From Bacteroidales bacterium (GTDB taxonomy: Bacteria; Bacteroidota; Bacteroidia; Bacteroidales; VadinHA17): 64,000 nucleotides of DNA. The stretch is from the NCBI GenBank assembly GCA_029210565.1, contig JARGFQ010000008.1:62001-126000 (forward strand). The letters are read 5' to 3'. Shown one piece after another: positions 7,710 to 17,385 of this stretch (its first letter is position 1; the number at the start of each line of letters is the position of its first letter). Below the pieces are notes generated by a model. That model searched no databases. It was not told the origin of the DNA and was given only the letters and a program-made list of their open reading frames with translations. Position numbers and translations under genes: made by a program.

Positions 7710-10526
7710 ATGAAAAAAATAACTATTGTTGCCTGGTCTGCTTTCTTCCTGATCATGCTGGTCACGGTGATATTCTACCTGAGCCTCTACAGAAACCAGA
7801 TAGAATATTCCAACAAGCTGCTTGGCAGACAGGTAATGATAGCCGGCTCCGACATTGACAATACCAGCATGTATATTGTCAGCGACCTTACGGAGTTGGA
7901 TTTTTCAGATGATTTCTCCGGTTTTTTCACCGATGAAATTACCAATGAGCGGGTCACGGAGAGGATTAAACTCTACTATTCCAAGTATGAGGATATCGTT
8001 GTCGGGCTAATGCTGTACAACACCTCGGGCGATGTCTATACCCTGTTTAAGGATGAGGAGAGGAATGCATGGCTCGACGGATCGTATAAAGCCCAGTCTG
8101 TGCCAGAGATATTTGAGACAGAGCATCTGGAGTCCGAACGTGACCGTTACAGGTACTATCTGCCGGTACTGAATGACGGACAGGTTCTCGGTAACCTTGT
8201 GATAACAGTTGATTTCAAAAAGTATTTCTCCAGGATTTTTACCAAGTACAATCTTGAGCAGTATCAGTGGCAGTGGGTGGTCAATGACACGGGCAAAATA
8301 ATATTTGACAATCACGGCGGAGAGGTTAGCTACAACCATCTGAATAAAATTGCAGAAGGCATCACTCTCGGCAGCTCGGGGAGGATCACGCACACCATGG
8401 AGCAGGATGGCCTCACCAACGAGATACTCTCTGCCTACTATCCGGTTACCCTTCTGGGCCTCGATTTCGGGATGGTCTTTTCTGCGCCGACAGATTTTTT
8501 CCGGAAGTATATTGTCAGGAACTCGTTAATTCTGGGCCTGCTGACGATGCTGACGCTGCTCTTCATTATCATACTGTTCAGGTATTCCTCAGGGAGGCAG
8601 AATCGTCAGCTGAAGAAGACAGCAGAGTCGGAGAAGACCCTTCTCTCACTGATGGATAAGATGCCTGCAGGACTCATCGTATGCAATGTCGGCCGCGAGA
8701 TCCTCAGGGCAAACCGTGAAGCTGCACGGCTCTTCGGCTATGATAATGATAGTGAGATGACCGGCAAGCTGGTACCCGACCTGTCAGGCAATGAGTTTGC
8801 CGGAGACTTTGCCGGCCGGGACGGTAACGGTAATATCATCAGGCTGGGAGGTACCGGAGGGGAGAAGGTGATCTTCCGCAACACCATTCCGGTAGAGTAT
8901 CATGGCGAGAGTGCCACACTGGAGGTCCTCATTGATGTTACCTCACTGGAGCTGGCACGCCGGCTTGAGGCAGATGCAAATATTGCAAAGTCGGAGCTTC
9001 TGGCGCGCATGAGCTTCGAGATACGCACTCCACTGAGTGGTATCCTGGGGATGACCGATATGCTCAACAGGGCGGAGCTGTCTGAGGAGACAAAGGAGGT
9101 GGCCATGCTGCTCAGACGGTCGGCCGATCTGCTTCTCAACATCATCAATGATATCTTCGATGTCTCGAAAGTAGAGGCCGGCAAGATGATACTCGACGAG
9201 ATCCCGTTCCGGCTCAGGGAGCAGGTCGACTATTGCATCAACCTCGTCAGGAGAGAGAACCCTGACACTATCGTAAAGATAACCTCATCGGTTGAACAGT
9301 CGGTGCCGGAGAGCCTCATCGGAGATCCCTACAGGCTGCGTCAGGTCATCACTAATCTGCTGAACAACTCCCTGACCGGAACAAAAACGGGAGTGATAAG
9401 GGTTGGTTGCAGGGTAAAAAGGACAGAGGGAAACCAGTTCCTGCTGGAGTTCACCGTGACCGACACCGGTACCAACTATACCAAAGCCGAGATCAAGAAG
9501 CTGTTCGGCGACTACATCACCAACCTCAGCGAGCGTTCTGACTGGTCTGAAGACCTGATGCTGGGTCCTGTGCTTGCACGTCAGCTCACTGAGCTAATGG
9601 GCGGCGAGCTGCACGCCGAGAGTCCGGCGGGCAAAGACTCCTCCGGAAAGGAGAAAGGACTGAAGGTGACATTCACAGTAAGCGTCCACCTGAATGAAAA
9701 GATTGCCAAGGAGATTGATCTCAGCCGCTACATTGAGACGGGGATGATACGCACTCTTGCCATCACCGGCTCACATGGCCGTGATGATGATTTCCTCGGC
9801 ATCATGCACCGCATCGGGCTCCCGGTATCGGTGACCAGCTTCCAGAAGCATACGGTGTCACAGATAAACACCAGCCTCGGAAACGAGCAGAATAGATATA
9901 TACTTCTGGTTATCTTCGATGAGCCTGAGGCTGACGGCTTTGAGGCGGCACGCGAGCTAATGGAGGCAGGAATAACCAGCCAGCATATCGTGCTTATGTT
10001 TACCTTCAGGGACCCCAAAGGCCACTATGCAAAGTGTGTTGACCTGGGCATTGACCATCTTCTTGTCAAACCTTTTGCTGGCGAAGATCTTGTCAGTGTG
10101 CTCAAGGATCATTTCCCCGGCCTCAGGGACCACAGGGGCACCGTGTCATCTGACAAATCCGACCTGCCCGAAATCCTTGTCGTTGACGACAACTATCTCA
10201 ACAGGAAGGTGGAAGGTTCTCTCCTGAAGGTTCTGGGCGTCAATGCTGAATTCGCTTCCGGTGCCGACGAAGCCATTACGATGGCTGCCGCCAAAAGCTA
10301 TGATCTGATACTTATGGATCTTATCATGCCTGAAAAGGATGGTTTCGAGGCTGCAAAGAGCATACTGGAGATGAACAGTGCAACAGTTATCGTGGCTCTC
10401 TCGGCAGATACCATGCCCGAAACCCGGACACGTGTGGAGCAGACAGGAATGAAGGAGCTGCTCTCCAAGCCTGTGACGGTGGAGGAGCTGAGAAGAGTGA
10501 TAACCAGGTATCACAGGCAAGACTGA
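7710..10526 (+). CDS. Hybrid histidine kinase-like protein lacking the phospho-acceptor His, with an intact receiver
   Basis: The 938-residue membrane protein has TM1 (about 5-27), a Cache-like periplasmic domain, TM2 (about 273-295), a PAS-like region (310-415), an HK core (430-650), a degenerate receiver (680-810) and a receiver (823-935). The H-box reads MSFEIRTPLSG: codon 436 is TTC (Phe) where family members have His. The ATPase boxes are also eroded: G1 is DTGTN instead of DxGxG, and the G2 GxGLGL motif is replaced by SEDLMLGP. The N-box region NLLNNS remains. The last receiver keeps D826, D827, D870 and K920. It therefore looks like a pseudokinase scaffold feeding or holding a working receiver. 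mnmH follows after 3 bp. Confidence 0.85.
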   Translation: MKKITIVAWSAFFLIMLVTVIFYLSLYRNQIEYSNKLLGRQVMIAGSDIDNTSMYIVSDLTELDFSDDFSGFFTDEITNERVTERIKLYYSKYEDIVVGLMLYNTSGDVYTLFKDEERNAWLDGSYKAQSVPEIFETEHLESERDRYRYYLPVLNDGQVLGNLVITVDFKKYFSRIFTKYNLEQYQWQWVVNDTGKIIFDNHGGEVSYNHLNKIAEGITLGSSGRITHTMEQDGLTNEILSAYYPVTLLGLDFGMVFSAPTDFFRKYIVRNSLILGLLTMLTLLFIIILFRYSSGRQNRQLKKTAESEKTLLSLMDKMPAGLIVCNVGREILRANREAARLFGYDNDSEMTGKLVPDLSGNEFAGDFAGRDGNGNIIRLGGTGGEKVIFRNTIPVEYHGESATLEVLIDVTSLELARRLEADANIAKSELLARMSFEIRTPLSGILGMTDMLNRAELSEETKEVAMLLRRSADLLLNIINDIFDVSKVEAGKMILDEIPFRLREQVDYCINLVRRENPDTIVKITSSVEQSVPESLIGDPYRLRQVITNLLNNSLTGTKTGVIRVGCRVKRTEGNQFLLEFTVTDTGTNYTKAEIKKLFGDYITNLSERSDWSEDLMLGPVLARQLTELMGGELHAESPAGKDSSGKEKGLKVTFTVSVHLNEKIAKEIDLSRYIETGMIRTLAITGSHGRDDDFLGIMHRIGLPVSVTSFQKHTVSQINTSLGNEQNRYILLVIFDEPEADGFEAARELMEAGITSQHIVLMFTFRDPKGHYAKCVDLGIDHLLVKPFAGEDLVSVLKDHFPGLRDHRGTVSSDKSDLPEILVVDDNYLNRKVEGSLLKVLGVNAEFASGADEAITMAAAKSYDLILMDLIMPEKDGFEAAKSILEMNSATVIVALSADTMPETRTRVEQTGMKELLSKPVTVEELRRVITRYHRQD

Positions 10527-10529
10527 CGC

Positions 10530-11636
10530 ATGGCCCTGAACATCACCGGTCTCGATCCTGAAGAATTCCTTGCCCGCAGGGCGGAGATGCCGCTGGTGGA
10601 TGTCAGATCCCCCTCCGAATATGCATACGGTCATATCCCGGGAGCGGTGAACATACCGCTCTTTGATGACAGCCAGCGGGCTGAGGTGGGTACTGTCTTC
10701 AGGAAGGAGGGCAGCACCCCCGCCGTTATTCGCGGTATTGAGCTGTCAGCACCGGAGATGCCGGCAAAACTGAGGCAGGCACTGTCGCTGGCCGCGGAGA
10801 GACGGCTGCTGCTCTACTGCTGGCGTGGAGGGATGCGCTCCGAAGCGATGGCCTGGCTCTTTCACACAGGAGGTATCAAACCCATGCTTCTCACAGGGGG
10901 ATACAAGTCCTACAGGAATCATATCCTGACCGATCTTTCCCGGAAGAGAGATTTCATCATCCTGGGAGGCCTTACCGGAAGCGGCAAGACCGGAATACTC
11001 AATTATCTGGGCAGTGCAGGGGCACAGGTGACAGACCTGGAATGGCTGGCATCACACCGGGGGTCAGCATTCGGAGCCCTGGGACAGCCACCGCAGCCCT
11101 CCTCGGAACACTTTGCCAACCTGTTGTTTGAAGAGCTCTCAGGCCAGAGAGACGGTGAGGCTATATGGCTGGAGGATGAAAGCCGTAACATAGGAACCGT
11201 ATTCATGCCCGACAGCTTCTTCGAACAGATGCAGACAGCACCGGTGGTTGCACTGATGATGAGCATAGAGACACGCATGCCACGCCTGCTTGAGGAATAT
11301 ACCTCTTTTCCCCTTGAGCAGATCACCGCCTCGGTGATTAGAATATCGAAACGGCTGGGGGGTGACAGGACCAGGGAGGCGATCGAAGCGCTGCAGAGGG
11401 GCGACTTCAGCACTGCCATAAGGATCACCCTTGAGTATTATGACAAATCATACCGCTACGGCCTGTCAAGGCGACCGGAGGGTCAGGTGGTATATGTGGA
11501 AACGGAGACCGATGATGTGGCAGTGAATGCCTCAAAAGTGACGGCAGCAGCAGCAGAGTTGGTGTCCGGTGGTCACTCTTTCCTGAGTGATGAGGCATCA
11601 ACCCGTCTGAAGACCTTGTCAGACCGCCTTACCTGA
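10530..11636 (+). CDS. mnmH: tRNA 2-selenouridine/geranyl-2-thiouridine synthase
   Basis: The 368-residue protein joins an N-terminal rhodanese domain to a P-loop domain. The rhodanese loop YCWRGGMRS contains the catalytic Cys97, and the P-loop is GLTGSGKT (147-154). MnmH (SelU/YbbB) geranylates 2-thiouridine at the wobble position of some tRNAs and exchanges sulfur for selenium using selenophosphate. The cell should therefore carry selD elsewhere. The start lies 3 bp after the upstream stop codon. The last 64 bp overlap the convergent U32 gene. Confidence 0.95.
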   Translation: MALNITGLDPEEFLARRAEMPLVDVRSPSEYAYGHIPGAVNIPLFDDSQRAEVGTVFRKEGSTPAVIRGIELSAPEMPAKLRQALSLAAERRLLLYCWRGGMRSEAMAWLFHTGGIKPMLLTGGYKSYRNHILTDLSRKRDFIILGGLTGSGKTGILNYLGSAGAQVTDLEWLASHRGSAFGALGQPPQPSSEHFANLLFEELSGQRDGEAIWLEDESRNIGTVFMPDSFFEQMQTAPVVALMMSIETRMPRLLEEYTSFPLEQITASVIRISKRLGGDRTREAIEALQRGDFSTAIRITLEYYDKSYRYGLSRRPEGQVVYVETETDDVAVNASKVTAAAAELVSGGHSFLSDEASTRLKTLSDRLT

Positions 11637-12832
11637 ACGGGCAGCTGAACGGAGCAGAGCGCTCCCTTTGGTACGGTATCAGCATCCTTTTCATCAGAGT
11701 CCCTCAGTCCGGTGACGGTATATTCAACGATACCCGTTGTGGGGCCTGTTATTATCAGCTCGTCGCCGACACTGAGACTGCCGGTCTCAAGCCTGATCTC
11801 GGCAACGCTCAGCCTGCTGAAGAAATTGGTGATCTTTCCCAGGTATATCTTTCTTTTGGAAGCTGCGGATCCGTAGGTGGTGCTCCACTCTCCCAGCCGC
11901 TGGCCGAGGTACCAGCCGTCCCAGAAACTCCTGTTGAAGACGGTCTCCAGGCGGCTCATCCAGCCGCTGACCCTCTCCGCCCCGAAGGTGCCCTCCGCCA
12001 CCGCTGCGGCAGCCTCACTGTAGCACTCCGTGACGGTCTTCACATACTCTGCCGGCCTGGCCCTGCCCTCGATCTTCAGCACCCTGGCGCCGGACTCTAT
12101 GATCTGGTCGAGGAACCCTATGGTGCAGAGATCTTTGGGTGACATTATGAATTCATTGTCGATATCCAGATCATAACCTGTCTCACGGTCGGTTACGGTG
12201 TAGCCTCTCCGGCATGTCTGGTAGCAGTTACCCCTGTTTGCGGAGGCATTGTACTCGTGCAGGCTGAGGTAGCACTTCCCCGAGACAGCCATGCAGAGCG
12301 CGCCGTGGACGAACATCTCCAGCCTGATGGGATCACCGCCGGGACCGCGGATATCATCACGGACGACGGTGTCATGTATCTTCCGCACCTGTTGCAGGTT
12401 AAGCTCACGCGACAGTACGGCCACATCAGCCCACTGGGAGTAGAACCTGAGCGACTCACTGTTTGAGATGTTGAGCTGTGTTGAGAGATGTACCTCCAGG
12501 CCTCTCTCCCTGGCAGCAGTGATCGCTGCCTGGTCAGTGGCTATTACTGCTGATACGCCGGCAGTAACGGCAGCGTCAAGGATAGCCCTCAGCTCATCCA
12601 TCTCATCGTCATACATGACGATATTCAGTGTGAGGTAGCTCTTCATGCCGTTATCCCTGCAGAGCGACGCCAGTTCCTGCAGATCATCAACGGTGAAGTT
12701 ATCCGAGGAACGGGCCCTCATGTTCAGCTTGCCCACGCCGAAATAAATCGAGTCAGCCTCTCCGGCGACAGCTGCCATGAGGGTCTCGCGTGAGCCTGCC
12801 GGAGCCATTATCTCTATGTCGCTTCTCTTCAT
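11573..12832 (-). CDS. Peptidase U32 family protein (TrhP/RlhA-like)
   Basis: The 419-residue protein starts with the U32 signature region IEIMAPAGSRETLMAAVAGEADSIYFG and contains the family Cys cluster: HGALCMAVSGKC, then GNCYQTCRR. Recent family knowledge links U32 proteins to RNA hydroxylation (TrhP for tRNA 5-hydroxyuridine, RlhA for 23S rRNA C2501) rather than proteolysis, with the cysteines probably holding an Fe-S cluster. The exact target here is not readable. It is the last gene of a minus-strand operon and overlaps mnmH tail to tail. Confidence 0.9.
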   Translation of the reverse strand: MKRSDIEIMAPAGSRETLMAAVAGEADSIYFGVGKLNMRARSSDNFTVDDLQELASLCRDNGMKSYLTLNIVMYDDEMDELRAILDAAVTAGVSAVIATDQAAITAARERGLEVHLSTQLNISNSESLRFYSQWADVAVLSRELNLQQVRKIHDTVVRDDIRGPGGDPIRLEMFVHGALCMAVSGKCYLSLHEYNASANRGNCYQTCRRGYTVTDRETGYDLDIDNEFIMSPKDLCTIGFLDQIIESGARVLKIEGRARPAEYVKTVTECYSEAAAAVAEGTFGAERVSGWMSRLETVFNRSFWDGWYLGQRLGEWSTTYGSAASKRKIYLGKITNFFSRLSVAEIRLETGSLSVGDELIITGPTTGIVEYTVTGLRDSDEKDADTVPKGALCSVQLPVQVRRSDKVFRRVDASSLRKE

Positions 12833-12854
12833 CCCTGTAGCCGTCCGTTACCTC

Positions 12855-13994
12855 TCATTTGTAAAGAATGATCCTCATGCTGCATCCATTGCCGGGCTCG
12901 GAACGGAGAACGAAGATCTTGCCACCGTGATACTCTTCAATGATCCTCTTCGAGAGGGAGAGACCCAGTCCCCAGCCCCGTTCCCGCGTCGAATAGCCGG
13001 GCTTGAAGATGGTCTTGAAATCTTTCCTCGGAATACCCTTGCCGGTGTCTGCCACATCGATGAGAGCTTCCCCGTCGTTCTCGCTCAGCGCGACGGTAAT
13101 GGATCCCGTACCTTTCATGGCATCAGCCGAGTTCTTGACGAGGTTCTCGATAACCCAGCCAAGAAGCACGGCATTATGAGGTACGGCATTACATGCTGTG
13201 GTGTTGTTGACGACAGTAAGCTCGATGGTGGAGGCTATTCTCTTCCTCATGTACCCTGCCGTTGTCTCCGCCAGGGCAGGCAGGTCGCCGGGCTGAAGCT
13301 TCGGCTTTGACCCTATCAGGGAGAATCTCTCCGCCACCCTCACCAGTCTCTCCACGTCGGCAGGCAGCTCCTCAGCTATGTCAGTGCCGGGGTACCTGCT
13401 GCTGATAATCTCGCTCCATGCCGACAGCGAGGAGGTGGGTGTCCCAAGCTGATGGGCCGTCTCACGTGAGAGCCCGACCCACACCTGGTTCTGCTCAGCC
13501 ATCCGTGAGGAGCTGAATGCCACGTATGCCACCGCAATGAACAGAAGGATAACGCCCAGCTGCACATATGGGTATATCCTGAGCTGCCGGAGGAGGGTGC
13601 TCTCACGGTAATAGAGGTAGTTGCTGATACCGTCGCCGAGCTCCACGGTAATGGGTTCATTCCGTTTCTCCATGCGGCTCAGCTCACGCTTAAGGGAGAG
13701 AGTGTCGGATGCAATGCCGGCAGGAATATTCCGGTGTGATATAATGTTTTTGGTACCGTCCGTCAGAATCACCGGCACGGTGGTGTTATCCTCGATGATC
13801 CTGAAGAGGAATTCGAAGTCGTCAGACGTGACCAGCCGTCTTGTTGCCTCGGCCCACTGCTCTGCCTTCTTCTTCTCTTCCAGCTTGAGTTTTGTCACAA
13901 GCTGCTGGGTGTAAAAGAGTGATCCGAGGCCTATGATAACCGCGAACACCAGGAGCAATATCTTCCATACCAGCTTCTTACGGTAGATGTTCAT
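12855..13994 (-). CDS. Membrane sensor histidine kinase
   Basis: The 379-residue protein has two transmembrane segments (about 9-28 and 142-161) flanking a roughly 110-residue extracytoplasmic domain. A kinase core follows with H181 in the variant H-box RETAHQLGTP, an N-box ENLVKNSADAM, DTGKGI (G1) and GWGLGLSL (G2). All catalytic boxes are intact, in contrast to the kinase-like protein at 7710. No response regulator gene is adjacent, so the partner is unknown. The start is 3 bp from the AsmA-like gene. Confidence 0.9.
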   Translation of the reverse strand: MNIYRKKLVWKILLLVFAVIIGLGSLFYTQQLVTKLKLEEKKKAEQWAEATRRLVTSDDFEFLFRIIEDNTTVPVILTDGTKNIISHRNIPAGIASDTLSLKRELSRMEKRNEPITVELGDGISNYLYYRESTLLRQLRIYPYVQLGVILLFIAVAYVAFSSSRMAEQNQVWVGLSRETAHQLGTPTSSLSAWSEIISSRYPGTDIAEELPADVERLVRVAERFSLIGSKPKLQPGDLPALAETTAGYMRKRIASTIELTVVNNTTACNAVPHNAVLLGWVIENLVKNSADAMKGTGSITVALSENDGEALIDVADTGKGIPRKDFKTIFKPGYSTRERGWGLGLSLSKRIIEEYHGGKIFVLRSEPGNGCSMRIILYK

Positions 13995-13997
13995 TGC

Positions 13998-16616
13998 TCA
14001 CCTCTTTTTTCTCAGTAAAATTTTCAGGGGACTCTCCTTCACCTCCTCCTGGCTCTGTACGGCAGTGGTGGCACCCTCTTTTCCCTCTTCCCAGGTGATG
14101 GTGAACCTGGGCTTGCCCTCAGTTGGTTTTGTAATGAGTGTGTCTGACCTGTACCAGCCGTACTCCTCATTGAGGATCCCCTTCAGCTCTTTCTTCTCCA
14201 GGGCTATGTCGGTCTTAATGTTATCCTGCGCCTGTCCAAAGTCGTATTTAACTTCCGTCTCACCTCCGACACAAACAATCTTCAGGGGGACGGTGGCCTT
14301 GCCGCTGCCGTCGACTGTCACCTGTCCGAAGGAGCTCACGCCGCGATTGCGGTCCCTGGCCTTGCGGCTCATTACCTCCGAGAGCAGGAGGCGCAGGTGA
14401 TATGAATAATCGCCATTGAATTTGTGACTGCCGTAAAGGGTGAAGTTCACGGCTGAGGAGTTGATGAGCATCCTCGGGATGGAGACACTCTCGCTTCTGA
14501 TGAAGAGGTCATTCTCCATCCTTGAAAAGGAGATATCCTTCAGTTCATCCAGGTCGAGATATGACGAGAGACTCTCTGCCGGCCCGAAGTCCGCCAGCCT
14601 GCCTTCCGTGATCACAAGATGTGCCTCGGCTATGAGCTCCGGCTTGATGATCCTGTAGAGAGAGTCGAGGGGAGAGAGCATGTTAAGGGATCCGGTAAGA
14701 TTACCCCGCAGATTGTCACTCACAATGAAGCTCTGCCCGAAGTTATTGAAAGCGGTGAATGCCCTGTTGATATCAGTACCCTCAACATCAAGCCTGACCC
14801 TTGCAATATAATCGCCCTCCTTCTGCTTGCCGAGCATCAGTTCTCCCTCAAGGAGTCCCCCGAGGCCTCTTGCACTTATGTCTTTGAAGGTTAACACATA
14901 AGGCCTGTAATCAATTGAGGTTTTCAGGTCTGATGCCCTTAAGCCCTTGAATACCAGGCTGTCAGCCGCAAACCTCACATCTGCGGTAACCGATGCCGGG
15001 AAGATATCCCTCTTCCTTCCTTCACTCCGTACATTGACAGTGTCACTGACAGTGTCTCTTACCGCGAACTTTTCCGGGATGAACATATCCGTCCTGACAT
15101 CCCCGCTGACATAAAGCATCACCGGCCGACCCGATAGCCATGGTGTGAAGTCGCGCATGGAGACATCGATGATGAAGTGCTGTTCTCCGTAGGTGAGTGA
15201 GAGGCTGTCGGCAACCAGGTCATTCATGACGGTAACAGAGCCGTTCATCTCAGTGAGTGAAGGCCCTTTTTCACCGAATGATGCTCCGAAGTCGCGGAAA
15301 AGGAGAGATACCTCCGGATTGAGCAACGGCAGTGTGGCCGCTCTCAGCTTCATGGTGTCGGGCAGAGTTCCGGAGAGACGTATGCTTCCAGACAGCAACC
15401 CGGTCTGATCATGAATATAACCCGGGTTAATTATTTTGCCCAGGTCGTCAAAGTCGAGATCACCCTCAAGACTCAGGATGATGTGGGGAGAGGTGAGGTT
15501 GTTAAGCATGAATGAGCCTTTCAGGCTTGCCGAGCCGTAAGATGCCTCAAGCTGGTCAACAGTAAAACGGAATGTCTCAGGACCGTTTCGTTCACCGTTT
15601 GTCATGCCGCCGCGGAACTTAAGGCTGTTGACCCTGAACCCTGATGCCGTGTGGCTCATCCTGCCGCCCGACAGCCCGAAGTTCATATCGATATGTGGCC
15701 TGCCTGCCTCGCCGTAGGGGCCGCTGGCCGTCAATCCAATATCGAGTATCCCTGACGGCGTGAAGCTGCCGGTGAGTGAACCCCAGCGCGCCGGAAGGAG
15801 TGCGGAGAGGGTAGAGATCTCTATCTTCTTTCCGGTGACGGTAAGATCCACCTTCTTAGTTGAGAAGTTTACGTTGCCGTTGATGTCAAAGTCAAGCCCT
15901 GCCAGCTCCAGGGCCCCTTTTGCAATTGAGAATGAGTTGGCCGACTTGCGCATCCGGAGGCTGGCTGATGCCGGCAGGTCGTGGAAATCCATCCCCCCGA
16001 TGGTGGCGGAGTCTACGGTGGCGCTCAGGGCGGCATTGAGGAAGATACCCGTTTTGAATATCTCACCTCCGAGGGTAGCCTGGCTGATGTTGCCATCTAT
16101 CTTCATTTCGCTGCTTCTGTCATGCCATATGACCTCTATGTTTTTTGCACTGATATTTTTCAGCCTGACATTCTTTCCCCCTCCCTTCCTGCTGGCAAGC
16201 ACCTCGTAGTTGATGTCACCCCTCTTGTCTGTAAGCATGCTGATCTCACCGTCGCTCACCGTGATGGCTTTTACGGCTACGGTGCCGGTGAGCAGCGACG
16301 GGAGAGAGATCTTCAGTGAGAGCGAGGATGCGTAGAGCAGCGTGTCAGTGTTGTCACCGGCAAACTGACTCCTGTCATAATAAGGAGAGGGAGCTACAAG
16401 CAGGTTGTCAAACCTCGCGCCTATGTTCGGGAATGACGACAAAACCGTAAGTCGAAGGTTGCCGTACGATATCTTGGTGTTGACAGCCTCATTGACCTTT
16501 CTGGTCAGGGCTGCCGTAATCTTCTCATGGCGCAGTGAGGTATAGACGATAAGCACGACAAGTAGCAGCAGGAGCAGTCCGCCTGTAAGAAGAGCTATTT
16601 TTTTCAGCCATCTCAT
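13998..16616 (-). CDS. AsmA-like inner-membrane-anchored protein
   Basis: The 872-residue protein has one N-terminal membrane anchor (about 7-27), followed by a long periplasmic region rich in beta strands. It begins with the AsmA pattern of a short helix, KISYGNLRLTVLSSFPNIGARFDNL, then repeated strand segments about variation of inner functions such as 'LKISLPSLLTGTVAVKAITVSDGEI'-type motifs. AsmA/TamB/YhdP-type proteins form hydrophobic grooves implicated in lipid movement between membranes and in outer-membrane homeostasis. Function here is inferred from that family. It sits between pepE and a histidine kinase gene with gaps of 21 and 3 bp. Confidence 0.85.
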   Translation of the reverse strand: MRWLKKIALLTGGLLLLLLVVLIVYTSLRHEKITAALTRKVNEAVNTKISYGNLRLTVLSSFPNIGARFDNLLVAPSPYYDRSQFAGDNTDTLLYASSLSLKISLPSLLTGTVAVKAITVSDGEISMLTDKRGDINYEVLASRKGGGKNVRLKNISAKNIEVIWHDRSSEMKIDGNISQATLGGEIFKTGIFLNAALSATVDSATIGGMDFHDLPASASLRMRKSANSFSIAKGALELAGLDFDINGNVNFSTKKVDLTVTGKKIEISTLSALLPARWGSLTGSFTPSGILDIGLTASGPYGEAGRPHIDMNFGLSGGRMSHTASGFRVNSLKFRGGMTNGERNGPETFRFTVDQLEASYGSASLKGSFMLNNLTSPHIILSLEGDLDFDDLGKIINPGYIHDQTGLLSGSIRLSGTLPDTMKLRAATLPLLNPEVSLLFRDFGASFGEKGPSLTEMNGSVTVMNDLVADSLSLTYGEQHFIIDVSMRDFTPWLSGRPVMLYVSGDVRTDMFIPEKFAVRDTVSDTVNVRSEGRKRDIFPASVTADVRFAADSLVFKGLRASDLKTSIDYRPYVLTFKDISARGLGGLLEGELMLGKQKEGDYIARVRLDVEGTDINRAFTAFNNFGQSFIVSDNLRGNLTGSLNMLSPLDSLYRIIKPELIAEAHLVITEGRLADFGPAESLSSYLDLDELKDISFSRMENDLFIRSESVSIPRMLINSSAVNFTLYGSHKFNGDYSYHLRLLLSEVMSRKARDRNRGVSSFGQVTVDGSGKATVPLKIVCVGGETEVKYDFGQAQDNIKTDIALEKKELKGILNEEYGWYRSDTLITKPTEGKPRFTITWEEGKEGATTAVQSQEEVKESPLKILLRKKR

Positions 16617-16637
16617 TGTCCCTGCCGCCGCCGGCGT

Positions 16638-17357
16638 CTATTTTTGCTTTCGGGCAAGGAGAAAGGAGAGATCGGCGCCGGGGATCACCTCCACAGGCTC
16701 CCTGCCGTACCTGAAAATGCGGCAGTTGCGCGGGCCGATGAGTGAGAGCTTCCCGTCCTCCAGGAGGAACATTGTTCCCTCGCGCAGTCCGGCAACGAAG
16801 ATGTCCCTGTTGACCTCGATGAACTCCTGTATCCTCTGTTCACGTGTCTCCCCGGCATGGCCTGCAGGATTGGCATCAAGGTAATGGGGATTTATCTGGA
16901 ACGGTATCAGGCCGAAAGCCCTGAATGACGAGGGAGCCGTCACCGGCATGTCGTTGGTGGTCATGATGGTCGGGCATACCACGTTGGAACCTGCACTCCA
17001 GCCTATGTAGGGTGTGCCGCCAAGGACCTTCTTTCTGACAGCTGCTATAAGCCCGTTTTCCCTGAGGCATTTGAGAAGCATCCATGTGTTGCCGCCGCCG
17101 ACTACTATTGCCGGGGCATCCATGACAGCCTGCACGGGGTCACTGAAGCGGTGAATGGATACGACGTCGTGCCCCACCTCCCTGAAACGCGATCTCACTT
17201 TCTCCTCATAGGCATCGTAGGAGAAGGTTACTGCCGCATAGGGGATGAAGAGTGCCTTCACCTTTTTGCTGCCCAGGAACTTCCGGATATTTTTCCTGGG
17301 ATACTCGAGATATGCCTCTCCGGCATTGGTTGAATTGCTGATAAGTAAAAGTCTCAT
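16638..17357 (-). CDS. pepE: Alpha-aspartyl dipeptidase (peptidase E, family S51)
   Basis: The 239-residue cytosolic serine peptidase carries the nucleophile elbow GWSAGSN (S121) and NPHY (H158), the S51 active-site pair. VVGGGNTWMLL is the conserved strand-loop before it. PepE hydrolyses dipeptides with N-terminal aspartate. Length matches the E. coli enzyme. It is the first gene of a four-gene minus-strand operon, and three 36-bp tandem repeats lie immediately upstream. Confidence 0.93.
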   Translation of the reverse strand: MRLLLISNSTNAGEAYLEYPRKNIRKFLGSKKVKALFIPYAAVTFSYDAYEEKVRSRFREVGHDVVSIHRFSDPVQAVMDAPAIVVGGGNTWMLLKCLRENGLIAAVRKKVLGGTPYIGWSAGSNVVCPTIMTTNDMPVTAPSSFRAFGLIPFQINPHYLDANPAGHAGETREQRIQEFIEVNRDIFVAGLREGTMFLLEDGKLSLIGPRNCRIFRYGREPVEVIPGADLSFLLARKQK

Positions 17358-17385
17358 ATCTGTCGGGTTTCCGTTTTATGTTTTC

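Noticed and set aside
12855..13994. Second degenerate histidine kinase
   Set aside because: The H-box has an unusual sequence (ETAHQLGTP), but His181 and all ATP-binding boxes are intact, and this variant is a known subgroup.
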